DNA of 55,238 bases from Bacteroidia bacterium (GTDB lineage: Bacteria; Bacteroidota; Bacteroidia; AKYH767-A; 2013-40CM-41-45): assembly GCA_020852075.1 (NCBI GenBank), contig JADZBN010000018.1:1-55238 (forward strand). The letters are read 5' to 3'. This document shows positions 9,192-19,183 of the stretch, in pieces. Position 1 is the first letter of the stretch. Every line of letters starts with the position of its first letter. Position numbers and translations under genes: made by a program. The notes under the pieces were generated by a model. That model did no database searches. It was not told where the DNA came from and saw only the letters and a list, made by a program, of their open reading frames with translations.

Positions 9192-11378
9192 TCACTGTAT
9201 CACCAACAGCTTTTGTCGTAAAACTATATTCATGCTTTCAAACTCCACGGAATAAAATCCGGGGGGCAAAATGGTATGAAACATTCCCGGAATTGAGTTT
9301 TCTCCGAAATACGGGTATGTCCTGCCCGTGGCATCTGTAATTCGCAGTGTGCCTTCCGGAACTGCATTTGAAGAAATCCGGATCTGAATGTACCCCTCAG
9401 ATGGATTAGGGTAAATGATCAACTGCGGCAACAGGTTGTTCCGGATTCCCGTCGGATCCTCCGATACCTGAATAGTATCGCATGAGGTACAGGCATTGCT
9501 GTCCTCCACACATACCGTGTATAATCCCGCAGGAAGACCCGTAAACATATTTCCGGAAGTGGTACCAGCTACCGGTGAAATGGTGAGGGAATACGGTGCC
9601 GCCCCACCATGATATTGTATTTCAATTGTTCCGTCGTTACAACCAATACAGGTTGTGCCCGTAGCGATAAGGGTGTCGCCCTGGAGCGGCTGTGAAATTG
9701 AAAACGTGGCAGAATCCACACATCCGGCACTGTCCTGAATCAGAATATAGTAGTCTCCCGGCAATGCGGCATTCAGGGTATCCGCGTTTTGTATCCCACT
9801 GGCTGAGTGTATCTGGCTGCCGGTTGTATCATACCATTGTGCCTCAAATGGCGGGCTTCCGGCAAAAGAGGCAATTACCGAAGTGCCTCCCGCAATACAG
9901 GGATCGGTTACATTAAGGGTTATTTGCGACGTGCAGGGAACAGGAACCGGCATGTGTACCGCGAATAACCCGGAGGTACCGCCATATCCGTTTTCAATTA
10001 CATAAATAATATTGCTGTCCATCACCGCATCTACCGGATGATCGAAGTCTGCCACAATTCTGGTGGAAGCAACCGTATAGTTTCCGGCCAATGAATCAAA
10101 AGAAAGGTCCAGGTGAATGAGGTCCTGACTCGGATCCACAAAGGGGCCAATTCCGGTATCGGGAACAGCGGTGCAGCCGCAACTGTCAAGCCCCTTTGTC
10201 CAACTGAGCATGAATCCGTCGCCTTTGTATGCCGGATGCAGAAGGCTGTCTGTATCGAATACCAGCCCTAACGGTGAACGGTGGGCAGTAAAGGTTTCGA
10301 TGGTTGTCCCCAAATCACTTGCGTCCTTTACCTCACCCGTTGTTTCGTCTCTGAATTTATCTGCATCGGGGCCTGTGTTTTGAATGGGTGGGTCAAAGGT
10401 TCCCGCCGGAGGTGGGGGAAAGGCCGGATCATTACTCCAGAAACCCAGCCGCCAGGAACGGCTGAAGTGACTTATGAGAAGATCTGTTGCAGGGTTAAAC
10501 GATGGATATTGCTGTGGATTGTCGGTGTCTCCCATGACCCAGGGAAATCCATAGTGATGACCGCGTTGCAGCCAGTTCATTTCTTCATTATGATCACGGT
10601 CCCCGGAATTTTCGACTCCGAACAAATGTCCCTTACCATCAAACGCCATGTCAAACGTATTTCGTACACCCATAGCATACAGGTATCCGCTGGATGCCAG
10701 CCATGCTGAATCGTTTTGAAGCGTTACGGCCAGTGTATCATGGGTGGGAATTATATATACATTGGTGGTGAGCGGAACGTTTCTCAGTCCAGGGTATAAT
10801 CCGTAGCGGTCCTGTACTTCGCCGTGATCCCCCCTGGCACCGCTGCAGATGAGAATGCTGTCGCCATCTGGAGTAAGAACCAGCCCGCTGAAAAGATGAT
10901 CAAAATAATCCGCAGTCTGATACGGATTTGTAAGCATGACAACACTCCAGGCCCTTGTGCCTCCCGGTTGCAACACCCCGCGCACAATTATACCAAAGGT
11001 GAGGGGCGTGCCGGAATTGTTGTTTCCTGAAATATACATTGTACTGTCATATACCGCCATTCCCTGCACATATTCCACGCCGTGGTCAGTAGTGGTATAT
11101 AGAAGTGTGTCGTGGGGGGTACCTCCTGACTGTAAAACTTCATATAAATTACCATCTGTGGTAATGTACATCAGGTTCCCCGAAACACGATCCTTGATGA
11201 TCCGGACAGCACCGTCATTAATGGTACTGATGCGATCAACCTGAATAGCGGGTTTTAATGGTGCCGGGGTGCTTTGGCCAGAAACATCTCCCGGAGCCAA
11301 CACCGAAATCAAATGCAAAAGAATTACACAAAGAGGAGTAAGAAAGTTTTTCATAATTTCATTGTTGAGGGTTAACAT
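9192..11378 (-). CDS. T9SS-secreted PQQ-dependent sugar dehydrogenase-like beta-propeller protein with SprB-like repeats
   Basis: GKGHLFGVENSGDRDHNEEMNWLQRGHHYGFPWVMGD resembles the GSDH family. SprB-like DPCIAGGT...SPPFEAQWYDTTG...LPGDYYILIQDSAGC. T9SS CTD IIYPNPSEGYIQI. Likely start is ATG at 11354 (MKNFLTPLC). Confidence 0.8.
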   Translation of the reverse strand: MLTLNNEIMKNFLTPLCVILLHLISVLAPGDVSGQSTPAPLKPAIQVDRISTINDGAVRIIKDRVSGNLMYITTDGNLYEVLQSGGTPHDTLLYTTTDHGVEYVQGMAVYDSTMYISGNNNSGTPLTFGIIVRGVLQPGGTRAWSVVMLTNPYQTADYFDHLFSGLVLTPDGDSILICSGARGDHGEVQDRYGLYPGLRNVPLTTNVYIIPTHDTLAVTLQNDSAWLASSGYLYAMGVRNTFDMAFDGKGHLFGVENSGDRDHNEEMNWLQRGHHYGFPWVMGDTDNPQQYPSFNPATDLLISHFSRSWRLGFWSNDPAFPPPPAGTFDPPIQNTGPDADKFRDETTGEVKDASDLGTTIETFTAHRSPLGLVFDTDSLLHPAYKGDGFMLSWTKGLDSCGCTAVPDTGIGPFVDPSQDLIHLDLSFDSLAGNYTVASTRIVADFDHPVDAVMDSNIIYVIENGYGGTSGLFAVHMPVPVPCTSQITLNVTDPCIAGGTSVIASFAGSPPFEAQWYDTTGSQIHSASGIQNADTLNAALPGDYYILIQDSAGCVDSATFSISQPLQGDTLIATGTTCIGCNDGTIEIQYHGGAAPYSLTISPVAGTTSGNMFTGLPAGLYTVCVEDSNACTSCDTIQVSEDPTGIRNNLLPQLIIYPNPSEGYIQIRISSNAVPEGTLRITDATGRTYPYFGENSIPGMFHTILPPGFYSVEFESMNIVLRQKLLVIQ

Positions 11379-11461
11379 TATTGTTTAGAAAAGTAAAAAA
11401 GAATCTCCTACTCCAAAACATTATATTCTATTCCTACATTCCGGTTAAATTTTAGGGTTTT

Positions 11462-11971
11462 ATGGCAAAGGTTCGATTTACTACAACAATCTGCAGGTTC
11501 AGGGAAAGGGGTGAAAAATCCGGCTGGACCTATATTGAAATTCCCGCAGATAAGGCGTCCACCCTAAATCCGGGTTGTAAAAAATCATTCCGGGTGAAGG
11601 GTGCACTGGATCACTTTTTAATAAACGGCGCTTCCCTGTTGCCTATGGGTAACGGTCATTTTATTCTTCCGCTTAACGCTGCCATCAGAAAAGGGGTAGG
11701 GAAACGAGAGGGCGCGTCTTTGCTTGTAACTCTCGAAACAGACAATGCTGCTTTCAAAATGGATGCCGATATGATGTTATGCCTGAAAGAAGAGCCTGCT
11801 GCTTATGAGTATTTTATTACGCTGACCGGATCCCATCAGCGTTACTTTTCGAAATGGGTTTCCGGCGCAAAATATGAAACAACCAAAGCCCGCCGTATTG
11901 CCCGCATTATCCTGGCCATGTTGAATAAATGGTCGTACGCTGAAATGTTGCGGGCTGGAAAAATACGGTAA
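11462..11971 (+). CDS. DUF1905 / YdeI-type (OmpD-associated) domain protein
   Basis: MAKVRFTTTICRFRERGEKSGWTYIEIPADKA...FRVKGALDHFLINGASLLPMGNGHFILPLNAAIRKGVGKREG; C-terminal KARRIARIILAMLNKW. Confidence 0.8.
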   Translation: MAKVRFTTTICRFRERGEKSGWTYIEIPADKASTLNPGCKKSFRVKGALDHFLINGASLLPMGNGHFILPLNAAIRKGVGKREGASLLVTLETDNAAFKMDADMMLCLKEEPAAYEYFITLTGSHQRYFSKWVSGAKYETTKARRIARIILAMLNKWSYAEMLRAGKIR

Positions 11972-12377
11972 ACGGTTCTTTTTTCGCTGGCGTTCCTTCT
12001 TTCCTTTCTCAACAGGATTCAATGCCGTACCATTTCAATAATTATCGGACCCGTTGGAATGTTGGCTGAAGGTGTGCGCATCCGGAAGTATAGTAACGTC
12101 TGGCCTCCATGGAAAAAGTCCGATGGTGTTTCGTCCGGTCTCAACCATTATTACGCCCATGACTCATGAGGTACCCCTTTCTTCCCTGTCATGCCTGTAC
12201 AGAAAACATTGATTGCTTCGGTACTAAACCACCTGATTTACAAGAAACTCTTTGATATTTCCAAGGAAAACAAGGATTTAATGATTGATTGCTGGTAACT
12301 GTATCATTTATTTTTGTACCTTGAATTCAATATTACTGCGAGTCATTTATTCATTTCATTTGTAATTCCTGTTTTCA

Positions 12378-12623
12378 TTGTTCCTGTGTAAGGTCATTGG
12401 ACACCAATGGCGGTATAAAAACTACCGCTATGCCATGGGAAATCATGGCCAGAAGTACCCTTTTCTGTTTTCCAGGGTGTGCATCCGGTGCGGGAAAAAA
12501 CAACTCAAGAAAAACGAATCTTCTGATTGGATAGATGACCTTCGGCTTGGGACACTTCCCCCGAACCCGAACCCGACGCTTCCAACAAACAGGGCTGAAT
12601 GTATAATTACAACAGTTGGATAA
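12378..12623 (+). CDS. Small Cys-containing (DUF1660-like) protein
   Basis: MFLCKVIGHQWRYKN...RVCIRCGKKQ: CxxxGHxW plus CxxCGKK pattern. Confidence 0.5.
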   Translation: MFLCKVIGHQWRYKNYRYAMGNHGQKYPFLFSRVCIRCGKKQLKKNESSDWIDDLRLGTLPPNPNPTLPTNRAECIITTVG

Positions 12624-12741
12624 TGGGTTGTGGCGGTGTGTGAAAGCCAAATTGGCAGCAATAATGTCAAGACAAACGAGCCTTCTTCAATTAAGGCACC
12701 TTTTTTGCAACTACGCGGATGTTTGACGAATTTTCAAGCGA

Positions 12742-13320
12742 TTGTCCTCAAGATACACCCTTCAGCAATCAGACGATAACGAGCTGCTCCTTAAATTCCA
12801 AAATGGAAACAGGGATGCCCTCGGCCTGCTATTTAAAAAATACCTTCACCAGGCATATGGCGTTGCGCTGAAATATTTAAAAGATCCGGAGGACAGTAAG
12901 GATGCTGTGATGCATGTTTTTGAAAAACTTCAAAATGACCTGCTGAAACACAACGTAAGGAATTTCAAATCATGGCTACATACTGTTGTTCGTAACCATT
13001 GTCTTATGGAATTACGCAGGAGGAAAGGTTTGCATTTCAGGCCACTTGATGAAAATGATTCTCCTGTAAGTGTGGAATTTCAGATTCCCGGGCATCCAGC
13101 AAATGAATTTTCGAAAGAGAACCTGCTTTCTCACATGGAAAACGGAATAAAAGAACTCAAAGAAGAACACCGTAAGTGCCTGGAATTGTTTTATCTCAGC
13201 GAAAAATCCTATCAGGAGGTCTCCGAAATTACCGGATACACACTTTTACAGGTTAAAAGTTATATTCAAAACGGCAAACGGAATTTAAAAATTTATCTTG
13301 AAAAAATACATGCAGGATAA
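12742..13320 (+). CDS. ECF-type RNA polymerase sigma factor (TTG start likely)
   Basis: NRDALGLLFKKYLHQAYGVALKYLKDPEDSKDAVMHVFEKL (region 2), FKSWLHTVVRNHCL, SYQEVSEITGYTLLQVKSYIQNGKRNLKIYL (region 4). Confidence 0.9.
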   Translation: MSSRYTLQQSDDNELLLKFQNGNRDALGLLFKKYLHQAYGVALKYLKDPEDSKDAVMHVFEKLQNDLLKHNVRNFKSWLHTVVRNHCLMELRRRKGLHFRPLDENDSPVSVEFQIPGHPANEFSKENLLSHMENGIKELKEEHRKCLELFYLSEKSYQEVSEITGYTLLQVKSYIQNGKRNLKIYLEKIHAG

Positions 13321-14365
13321 CTGGATAAACATGTGGAGTGAGGGCGACTGCCATGATGCCAGGACGCTGATGCGCTACGCTCATAATCAGTTGAAGGGCG
13401 CTGATCTCCGTTTTGTGGAAGAGCATCTTGCGTCCTGCAGTTTTTGTTCAGATGCACTGGAGGGTTTTATCGGGGCTGACAGGACGGATAAACTGGAAAC
13501 CGATCTGGCCGAGCTGGAAAAAAGAATGAACAACGCGTATCCGGTCATTCAAAAAAAACATGGTGCCGGTCTTTCCTGGTTGAAGATTGCGGCAGTTCTG
13601 CTGCTGTTTGTGGTGTCTGGTCTGCTTATCATGTATCTTGCAGATTCGGGAAGAAAAAAATCCATGCTGAGTGAACACATTCCTTCCGCTGACCATGCTG
13701 CAAAATATCCTGGGGTGACGGAACCCGTCCATGAAGAAAAATCGACCCGGACGGATGGAATGGGTGAAGAAGCGCAACAAAATAAAAATGATAACGAAAT
13801 TAATCGGAAGGACAATAAAAATGCCACTTCTTCTGAAACTTTAGATAAAAAAAGCGTTCCTGCAGTAACAAAAACAACCTCACCCGAAAATTCTCCCACC
13901 ACAGAAGGGCCCACACCTTCAGAAGAGGGTAACAACCCTGCCGGTAATGCCTCTGCACAAGCGGAATTGCAAAAACATTCCTCTGAGCAGACAGCCTCAG
14001 GTGTGGCAGTAACCATGGACGAAACCGAATCCGGTATTCGTGCAGCAGGAGAAAAGGAATACATTTCCCAATCTGTAAAATCAGGGGTAGGCCACGGCCG
14101 CGAAGCCGCCATGATACCTCCCGATACACTGAAACTGGCAAAACAATTCATAAGTGAAAATAAATTTTCGGATGCTATCCGGTTACTGGAAATTTTTCTG
14201 CGCAACAAGTCCATGAAACAAAATGATGCGGAAACCTGGGAGCTTTCCAATGCATACATCGGAAACAATCAGGACTCGCTTGCTGTTCCTTTGCTAAAAA
14301 TCCTGGAAGAAGATCCGGGGGACTATCAGTTGCGTGCCAGAAAACTTCTTAACTCCATTCGCTGA
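13298..14365 (+). CDS. Anti-sigma factor-like protein with zinc-finger-like N-terminus, one TM helix, low-complexity linker and C-terminal TPR-like region
   Basis: RFVEEHLASCSFCSDALEGF; TM LKIAAVLLLFVVSGLLIMYLA; FSDAIRLLEIFLRNKSMKQNDAETWELSNAYIGNNQ. Overlaps the sigma gene. Confidence 0.7.
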   Translation: MKKYMQDNWINMWSEGDCHDARTLMRYAHNQLKGADLRFVEEHLASCSFCSDALEGFIGADRTDKLETDLAELEKRMNNAYPVIQKKHGAGLSWLKIAAVLLLFVVSGLLIMYLADSGRKKSMLSEHIPSADHAAKYPGVTEPVHEEKSTRTDGMGEEAQQNKNDNEINRKDNKNATSSETLDKKSVPAVTKTTSPENSPTTEGPTPSEEGNNPAGNASAQAELQKHSSEQTASGVAVTMDETESGIRAAGEKEYISQSVKSGVGHGREAAMIPPDTLKLAKQFISENKFSDAIRLLEIFLRNKSMKQNDAETWELSNAYIGNNQDSLAVPLLKILEEDPGDYQLRARKLLNSIR

Positions 14366-14368
14366 CTA

Positions 14369-16135
14369 TTAAGAGGGGTAGAGCGGCCAGAAATAGGGAA
14401 TCAAAATCAACAGTACCGCCATCAGAACCAGTGTAAGAAAGAATCCTGTTCGGAGATAATCCAGGAAACGGTACTTCCCCGGGCCATAGACAAGTACACA
14501 ACTTGGCTCAAAAGGAGTAATGAGTGAAATGGATGCAGACAGCATAATGGCTATGGCAAATGTCCGTGGATTTGCGTTGAGGTGGTGTGCTGTTTCAATA
14601 GCAACAGGCAGGACAACCAGGGCGGCGGCGGCATTTGACATCGGCTGGGTCAGGAATACCGTGAGTATTACAAAACCGGCAATGATTGCAATAGGGCCGA
14701 GGGGTTCCAGATATTGTACAATAATTTCCGCAAGCCACTTTGATGCACCGGTCTTGGTCATCGCAGTCCCGAAGGATGCCATGCCACCTATAAGGATCAG
14801 CAACCGCCAGTCAATGGCCTCATAGGCCTTGTCCACCGTAAGTGCTTTTATCGAAACACAGGCAATTGCACAGATAAGGAGGGCCGCAGACAAGGGCAGA
14901 ACATTCAGGCTTCCCAGAAGAATGGAAAGAAAGAAAACCAGAATTACGGCGAATCCTTTGCGCTTCCTGTACATCAGCGGTTTGAAGTCTTCCATGATGG
15001 TGATGTCCCGGCTTTGTTTGAAATAATTGATTTTATCTTCCGGCCCCTGCACAAGCAGGATGTCCCCTACCCGGAGTATTACCCTGCCCAACTGGGTTCG
15101 CAAGGTTTGTCCCGACCGGTTAATTGCAAGTACAACCAATCCGTACCGTTGCCGGAAACTGGCATTCTTCAGCGTGGCATTTAAAAATTCGGATTGGGGT
15201 GTGACAAGGACTTCGGCCAGTTTGATCCCCTCACCGACCAGAGACTTCCCAAGTAATACATCGGCCTTTGTATCAATGCCGGCTGTTTCCTTGATTTTAA
15301 TGAGGTCGTCCACATTGCCCTCAATAATTAATGTATCATGCGCCTCAATGTGGGTTCCTGCTTCAGGTAAAAAATTTCTTCCTTCTCTGATTACATTAAG
15401 TATCCTGAAACCCATTTTACTCAGATTACTCCTGAAAATCCTTTGCCCCACCAGCGGTGAAGATTCCGAAATGACTACCTCGCTTACATAATCCCTTAGT
15501 TTAAATTCTTCTTCAATCGTTTCTTCTTTCCTGTCAGGCAGCAGCCGTTTGCTGAAAAGAGCCATGTACACCACGCCAAGAATAAATAAAACAATACCTA
15601 CGACTGAAAACTCAAACATTCCCAGGGGTTCCATTCCAATACGTTCCAGATATCCGCTTACTGCAACATTGGTTGAGGTGCCAATAACCGTACAGGTTCC
15701 TCCCAGAATGGACGCGTATGCCACCGGCATCAGTAATTTTGACGGACTAATGTGCATTTTCCTCGCAACCGCTACAACGGGAGCCAGAAATATAGCAGTT
15801 ACGGTAGTGTTGTTCATAAACGCGGAGGTTATTCCCACCGAAATCATAATATAGGTTATCAGAAAACCCGGGCTTAATCGTGCCATCTTCAACAGCCTTG
15901 AACCCAGAAGGTCAAGAATACCTGTTTGCTGCAGTGCGCCACTGATTATAAATATAGAGGCCAGAATGATGATAAAGTCAGCGCCGAATCCTTCAAACGC
16001 CTCCTTGGGTGTAAGGATCCGGGTCACCATCAACACCACAAGGATCCCAAGTGCTATTACATCCACCGAGAACCGCTCTGTAGAAAAAAGTACGATGGCC
16101 AGAACCAATAAACCAAGAACAATGGCGATCTCCAT
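14369..16135 (-). CDS. SLC13/DASS-family transporter with two central RCK_C (TrkA-C) domains
   Basis: MNNTTVTAIFLAPVV, VIGTSTNVAVSGYL, paired regulatory repeats SPLVGQRI...LIIEGNVDDL and ...GDILLVQGPEDKI, TQPMSNAAAALVVLPVAIE. Confidence 0.9.
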   Translation of the reverse strand: MEIAIVLGLLVLAIVLFSTERFSVDVIALGILVVLMVTRILTPKEAFEGFGADFIIILASIFIISGALQQTGILDLLGSRLLKMARLSPGFLITYIMISVGITSAFMNNTTVTAIFLAPVVAVARKMHISPSKLLMPVAYASILGGTCTVIGTSTNVAVSGYLERIGMEPLGMFEFSVVGIVLFILGVVYMALFSKRLLPDRKEETIEEEFKLRDYVSEVVISESSPLVGQRIFRSNLSKMGFRILNVIREGRNFLPEAGTHIEAHDTLIIEGNVDDLIKIKETAGIDTKADVLLGKSLVGEGIKLAEVLVTPQSEFLNATLKNASFRQRYGLVVLAINRSGQTLRTQLGRVILRVGDILLVQGPEDKINYFKQSRDITIMEDFKPLMYRKRKGFAVILVFFLSILLGSLNVLPLSAALLICAIACVSIKALTVDKAYEAIDWRLLILIGGMASFGTAMTKTGASKWLAEIIVQYLEPLGPIAIIAGFVILTVFLTQPMSNAAAALVVLPVAIETAHHLNANPRTFAIAIMLSASISLITPFEPSCVLVYGPGKYRFLDYLRTGFFLTLVLMAVLLILIPYFWPLYPS

Positions 16136-16363
16136 GGAGTAAAATAATTTATTTCTGAAGGCGCCGGGACGTCAGAACCCTCTTGCAACGAATATACAAT
16201 TATTAGGCACTATCCCAAAAATCCATTCTTCCCGAATCAGTATGTATTCCTCCTTCTGATTTCTACGATCCGATATCAGAATATATTTTCAGAAAATTAC
16301 TTTTTATCCCTTCCGGCAAAAATACAATGGGGTATTAAACAGAATTGGGATTCGTTGACCTTG

Positions 16364-17314
16364 TCATGAACATACAAAAAACAGGGAAACAGAAAGGACA
16401 ACCAGCCACAAAACAACTCCCTGAAGAAGTGGACGTGCGCCCACCGAACGTATGGTGGAAAGACTTATTCCGGTGCCAATCAAAAACAGCGTGATGCTGA
16501 AAGTGGTTTTGGATATTTTCACGATAAGACTTCCCGCATCTTCCGGCAGACGGAAATACGTGCTTGCAACAGACGCCATAATAAACAACAGAATAAACCA
16601 TGGGAATGAAGATGCGTGGCTTTGTTTTCTGAAAATAAAAGAGGTGATCAGCACAAGGGGTATTATCCACAAGGCCCTGGCAAGTTTTACCGTCGTAGCA
16701 GTCATCAGCGCTTCATTCCCATAATGAGCCGCTGCGCCGACAACAGAGCTGGTATCATGAATGGCAATTGCAGCCCATACACCAAACTGTTGTTGTGACA
16801 GCCCGATATAGGTTCCGATAGGTGGAAAAATCAGAAGGGCAACGGCATTGAGGATAAAGACGGTTCCGATTGAAACGGATATTTCTTTTTCATCAGCCTC
16901 AACAACCTGACTGATTGCCGCAATGGCACTGCCCCCGCAAATAGCAGTTCCTGTTGAAATCAGATAGCTGATAATTTTTTCTGTTTTAAACACCCTGCCC
17001 AGTAAATATCCCAGGCCCATAGCAAGAGAAAGGGTAAGTACCGTAAATACAAATCCGTCCTTCCCCGCCTCCACTACCTTATGAATGTTCATGCCGAAGC
17101 CAAGACCGACAATCGCAAGTTGCAGAAGGTATTTGGTAACAAACCGGCTTTGGGACGGGAAGGGGTTTCCGGCCGTTAACCCAATGACAATGCCCATCAC
17201 AAGGGATGTCCCGGCAGACAAATTAAAAACGGGGACACAAACCAGACCGGCCAGCATCACCGCAATGGCAAGGGTTTTTTTCTTTCTTTGATGGGGCGGC
17301 CTGTTGTCTGACAT
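16364..17314 (-). CDS. YeiH/UPF0324-family putative sulfate exporter
   Basis: VMGIVIGLTAGNPFPSQSRFVTKYLLQLAIVGLGFGMN, GTAICGGSAIAAISQVV, AIHDTSSVVGAAAHYG. Start at MSDNRPPHQRKK (17314) rather than the ORF end at 17434. Confidence 0.88.
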   Translation of the reverse strand: MSDNRPPHQRKKKTLAIAVMLAGLVCVPVFNLSAGTSLVMGIVIGLTAGNPFPSQSRFVTKYLLQLAIVGLGFGMNIHKVVEAGKDGFVFTVLTLSLAMGLGYLLGRVFKTEKIISYLISTGTAICGGSAIAAISQVVEADEKEISVSIGTVFILNAVALLIFPPIGTYIGLSQQQFGVWAAIAIHDTSSVVGAAAHYGNEALMTATTVKLARALWIIPLVLITSFIFRKQSHASSFPWFILLFIMASVASTYFRLPEDAGSLIVKISKTTFSITLFLIGTGISLSTIRSVGARPLLQGVVLWLVVLSVSLFFVCS

Positions 17315-17395
17315 TCGTGCGAATGCACAAAGATGGATAATTTTTGACCTTTTGTGTATCTGCCTTAAAAACAACCCGGTTCCTGGGCGAATTCG

Positions 17396-17403
17396 TACCT
17401 TTG
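17396..17403 (+). promoter_or_regulatory. Putative Bacteroidota -7 element TAnnTTTG (TACCTTTG)
   Basis: Lies 17 nt upstream of ATG 17420. No clear -33 TTTG at standard spacing. Confidence 0.4.
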
Positions 17404-17419
17404 CAAAAAAGAAGAAACT

Positions 17420-18814
17420 ATGTTTGTTCAGCAACTTTATACGAACTGTCTTGCAGAAGCCGCATATTACATTGAGTCGGATGGTGAGGCAGCAATTATT
17501 GACCCTGTCCGTGAATCCGATCCTTATTTAGACCTGGCAAAACAACGGGGAACAAAAATCAAATACATATTTGAAACGCATTTTCATGCCGACTTTGTTT
17601 CCGGTCATATTGACCTCGCAAAAAAAACCGGCGCAACCATTGTTTTCGGTCCGGGTGCAGAAACGGGATATAAGGTGTACAATGCAACTGATGGTGAGGC
17701 GTTTAAACTGGGCAAGATTACCCTTCGTGCCATCCACACCCCCGGACACACCCCCGAATCAACCTGTTATCTGTTGCTGGATGAGGGCTCCCGTGAGTAT
17801 TGCCTGTTTTCGGGTGATACCCTGTTTGTTGGCGATGTGGGGCGTCCCGATCTGCTCGACGGAAAAATGAATAAAGAAGACCTGGCAGGAATGATGTATG
17901 ATTCCCTTACAAAAAAGATTATTCCTCTGCCGGATGACGTTATTGTATATCCTGCACACGGCCCCGGATCTTCCTGTGGCAAGAACCTGGGCAAAGAAAC
18001 CTGGAGTACCATTGGACAGCAGAAAAAAGCGAACTATGCTCTTCAGGAAAAAAGCCGCGATGAATTCATCCAGGAACTTACAAACGGACTGACACCCCCT
18101 CCCGCATATTTTTTCAGTGATGCCCAAATCAATAAACAGGGATATGATTCCATTGACAGTGTGATGCAAAAAAATCTCAACCCGTTATCTCCCGGAGAGT
18201 TTCAGAAAGAAATTGATGCCGGAGCATTGGTTCTGGATACAAGAATTCCTGATGATTTCGAGAAGGGTTTTGTTCCGGGCTCTGTAAATATTGGCCTGAA
18301 CGGAATGTTTGCAATATGGGTTGGAACTGTAATTGACATCAACCGCAACCTTCTCCTTGTTTGTGAGCCGGGAAAAGAAGAAGAAAGCGTTCTGAGGCTG
18401 GCGAGGGTTGGATATGAAAAAGTAAAGGGTGTGTTAAAGGGGGGAATTGAGAGTTGGAAACAAGCCGGAAAGTCCCTGGACAAAGTGGACAGCGTAACCC
18501 CGTCGGAATTTGCAGAAAGGGTCAAACAGGGAGCCTATGTTCTTGATGTACGAAAAATTTCCGAAGCTGAGGCTGGCCACATTCCTTCCGCATCGGTAAT
18601 GCCGCTTGCAGAACTGGATGAAAACAAAGATCTTATTCCGTCCGATAAGACGGTTTATATTCACTGTGCCGGAGGCTACAGGTCCATGATTGCTGCCTCA
18701 ATGCTGAAAGCGGGTGGACACAGGAACGTGGTTAATGTATTGGGTGGCTGGAATAAAATCAAAGATACAGGAGTTTCTGTCGCCAAAGGATTGCCCGCAA
18801 ACCTGGTTTCCTGA
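17420..18814 (+). CDS. MBL-fold hydrolase fused to two rhodanese domains (persulfide dioxygenase/ETHE1-like)
   Basis: THFHADFVSGH and HTPGHTPES metal motifs; rhodanese-like VLDTRIPDDFEKGFVPGSVNIG...LLLVCEPGKEEES and VLDVRKISEAEAGHIPSA...YIHCAGGYRSMIAASML. Confidence 0.9.
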   Translation: MFVQQLYTNCLAEAAYYIESDGEAAIIDPVRESDPYLDLAKQRGTKIKYIFETHFHADFVSGHIDLAKKTGATIVFGPGAETGYKVYNATDGEAFKLGKITLRAIHTPGHTPESTCYLLLDEGSREYCLFSGDTLFVGDVGRPDLLDGKMNKEDLAGMMYDSLTKKIIPLPDDVIVYPAHGPGSSCGKNLGKETWSTIGQQKKANYALQEKSRDEFIQELTNGLTPPPAYFFSDAQINKQGYDSIDSVMQKNLNPLSPGEFQKEIDAGALVLDTRIPDDFEKGFVPGSVNIGLNGMFAIWVGTVIDINRNLLLVCEPGKEEESVLRLARVGYEKVKGVLKGGIESWKQAGKSLDKVDSVTPSEFAERVKQGAYVLDVRKISEAEAGHIPSASVMPLAELDENKDLIPSDKTVYIHCAGGYRSMIAASMLKAGGHRNVVNVLGGWNKIKDTGVSVAKGLPANLVS

Positions 18815-18825
18815 GGATACATTTT

Positions 18826-19131
18826 ATGGAACGTGTTTCAGTAATCCCGGACCGGGGTGCCGTACTGGTTGACTTCTTTGCAACCTGGTGTGAACCCTGC
18901 AAATGGGCCGAGCCTGTACTGGAAAAGGTAATCAGTTACTTTGACGGAAAACTTCAGTTTCGTAAAATAGATGTTGATCATTTCCCCGAACTTGCAAATG
19001 ATCTTTCTGTGTCCGGTGTGCCCACACTGGTGCTTTTTATAAACGGCAGAGAGGTGTGGCGGATGCGCGGATTTGCAGTTCCCTCCGAAATGATTCAGGC
19101 AATTTCTCCTTTATTGGTAAAAACAGCGTAA
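18826..19131 (+). CDS. Thioredoxin-family protein
   Basis: VLVDFFATWCEPCKWAEPVLEKV (CEPC active site), VSGVPTLVLFINGREVWRMRGF. Confidence 0.92.
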   Translation: MERVSVIPDRGAVLVDFFATWCEPCKWAEPVLEKVISYFDGKLQFRKIDVDHFPELANDLSVSGVPTLVLFINGREVWRMRGFAVPSEMIQAISPLLVKTA

Positions 19132-19134
19132 AAT

Positions 19135-19167
19135 AAAACGCCACAGGATTGAATCTGTGGCGTTTTT
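19135..19167. terminator. Bidirectional terminator
   Basis: AAAACGCCACAG-GATTGAAT-CTGTGGCGTTTTT, perfect 12-bp stem. Confidence 0.88.
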
Positions 19168-19183
19168 CCGTTGCGGCGCCTGT

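Noticed and set aside
13549-14268. 239-aa minus-strand ORF opposite the anti-sigma gene
   Set aside because: Antisense to a supported CDS. Low-complexity Ser/Phe-rich translation mirrors the codon bias of the sense strand.
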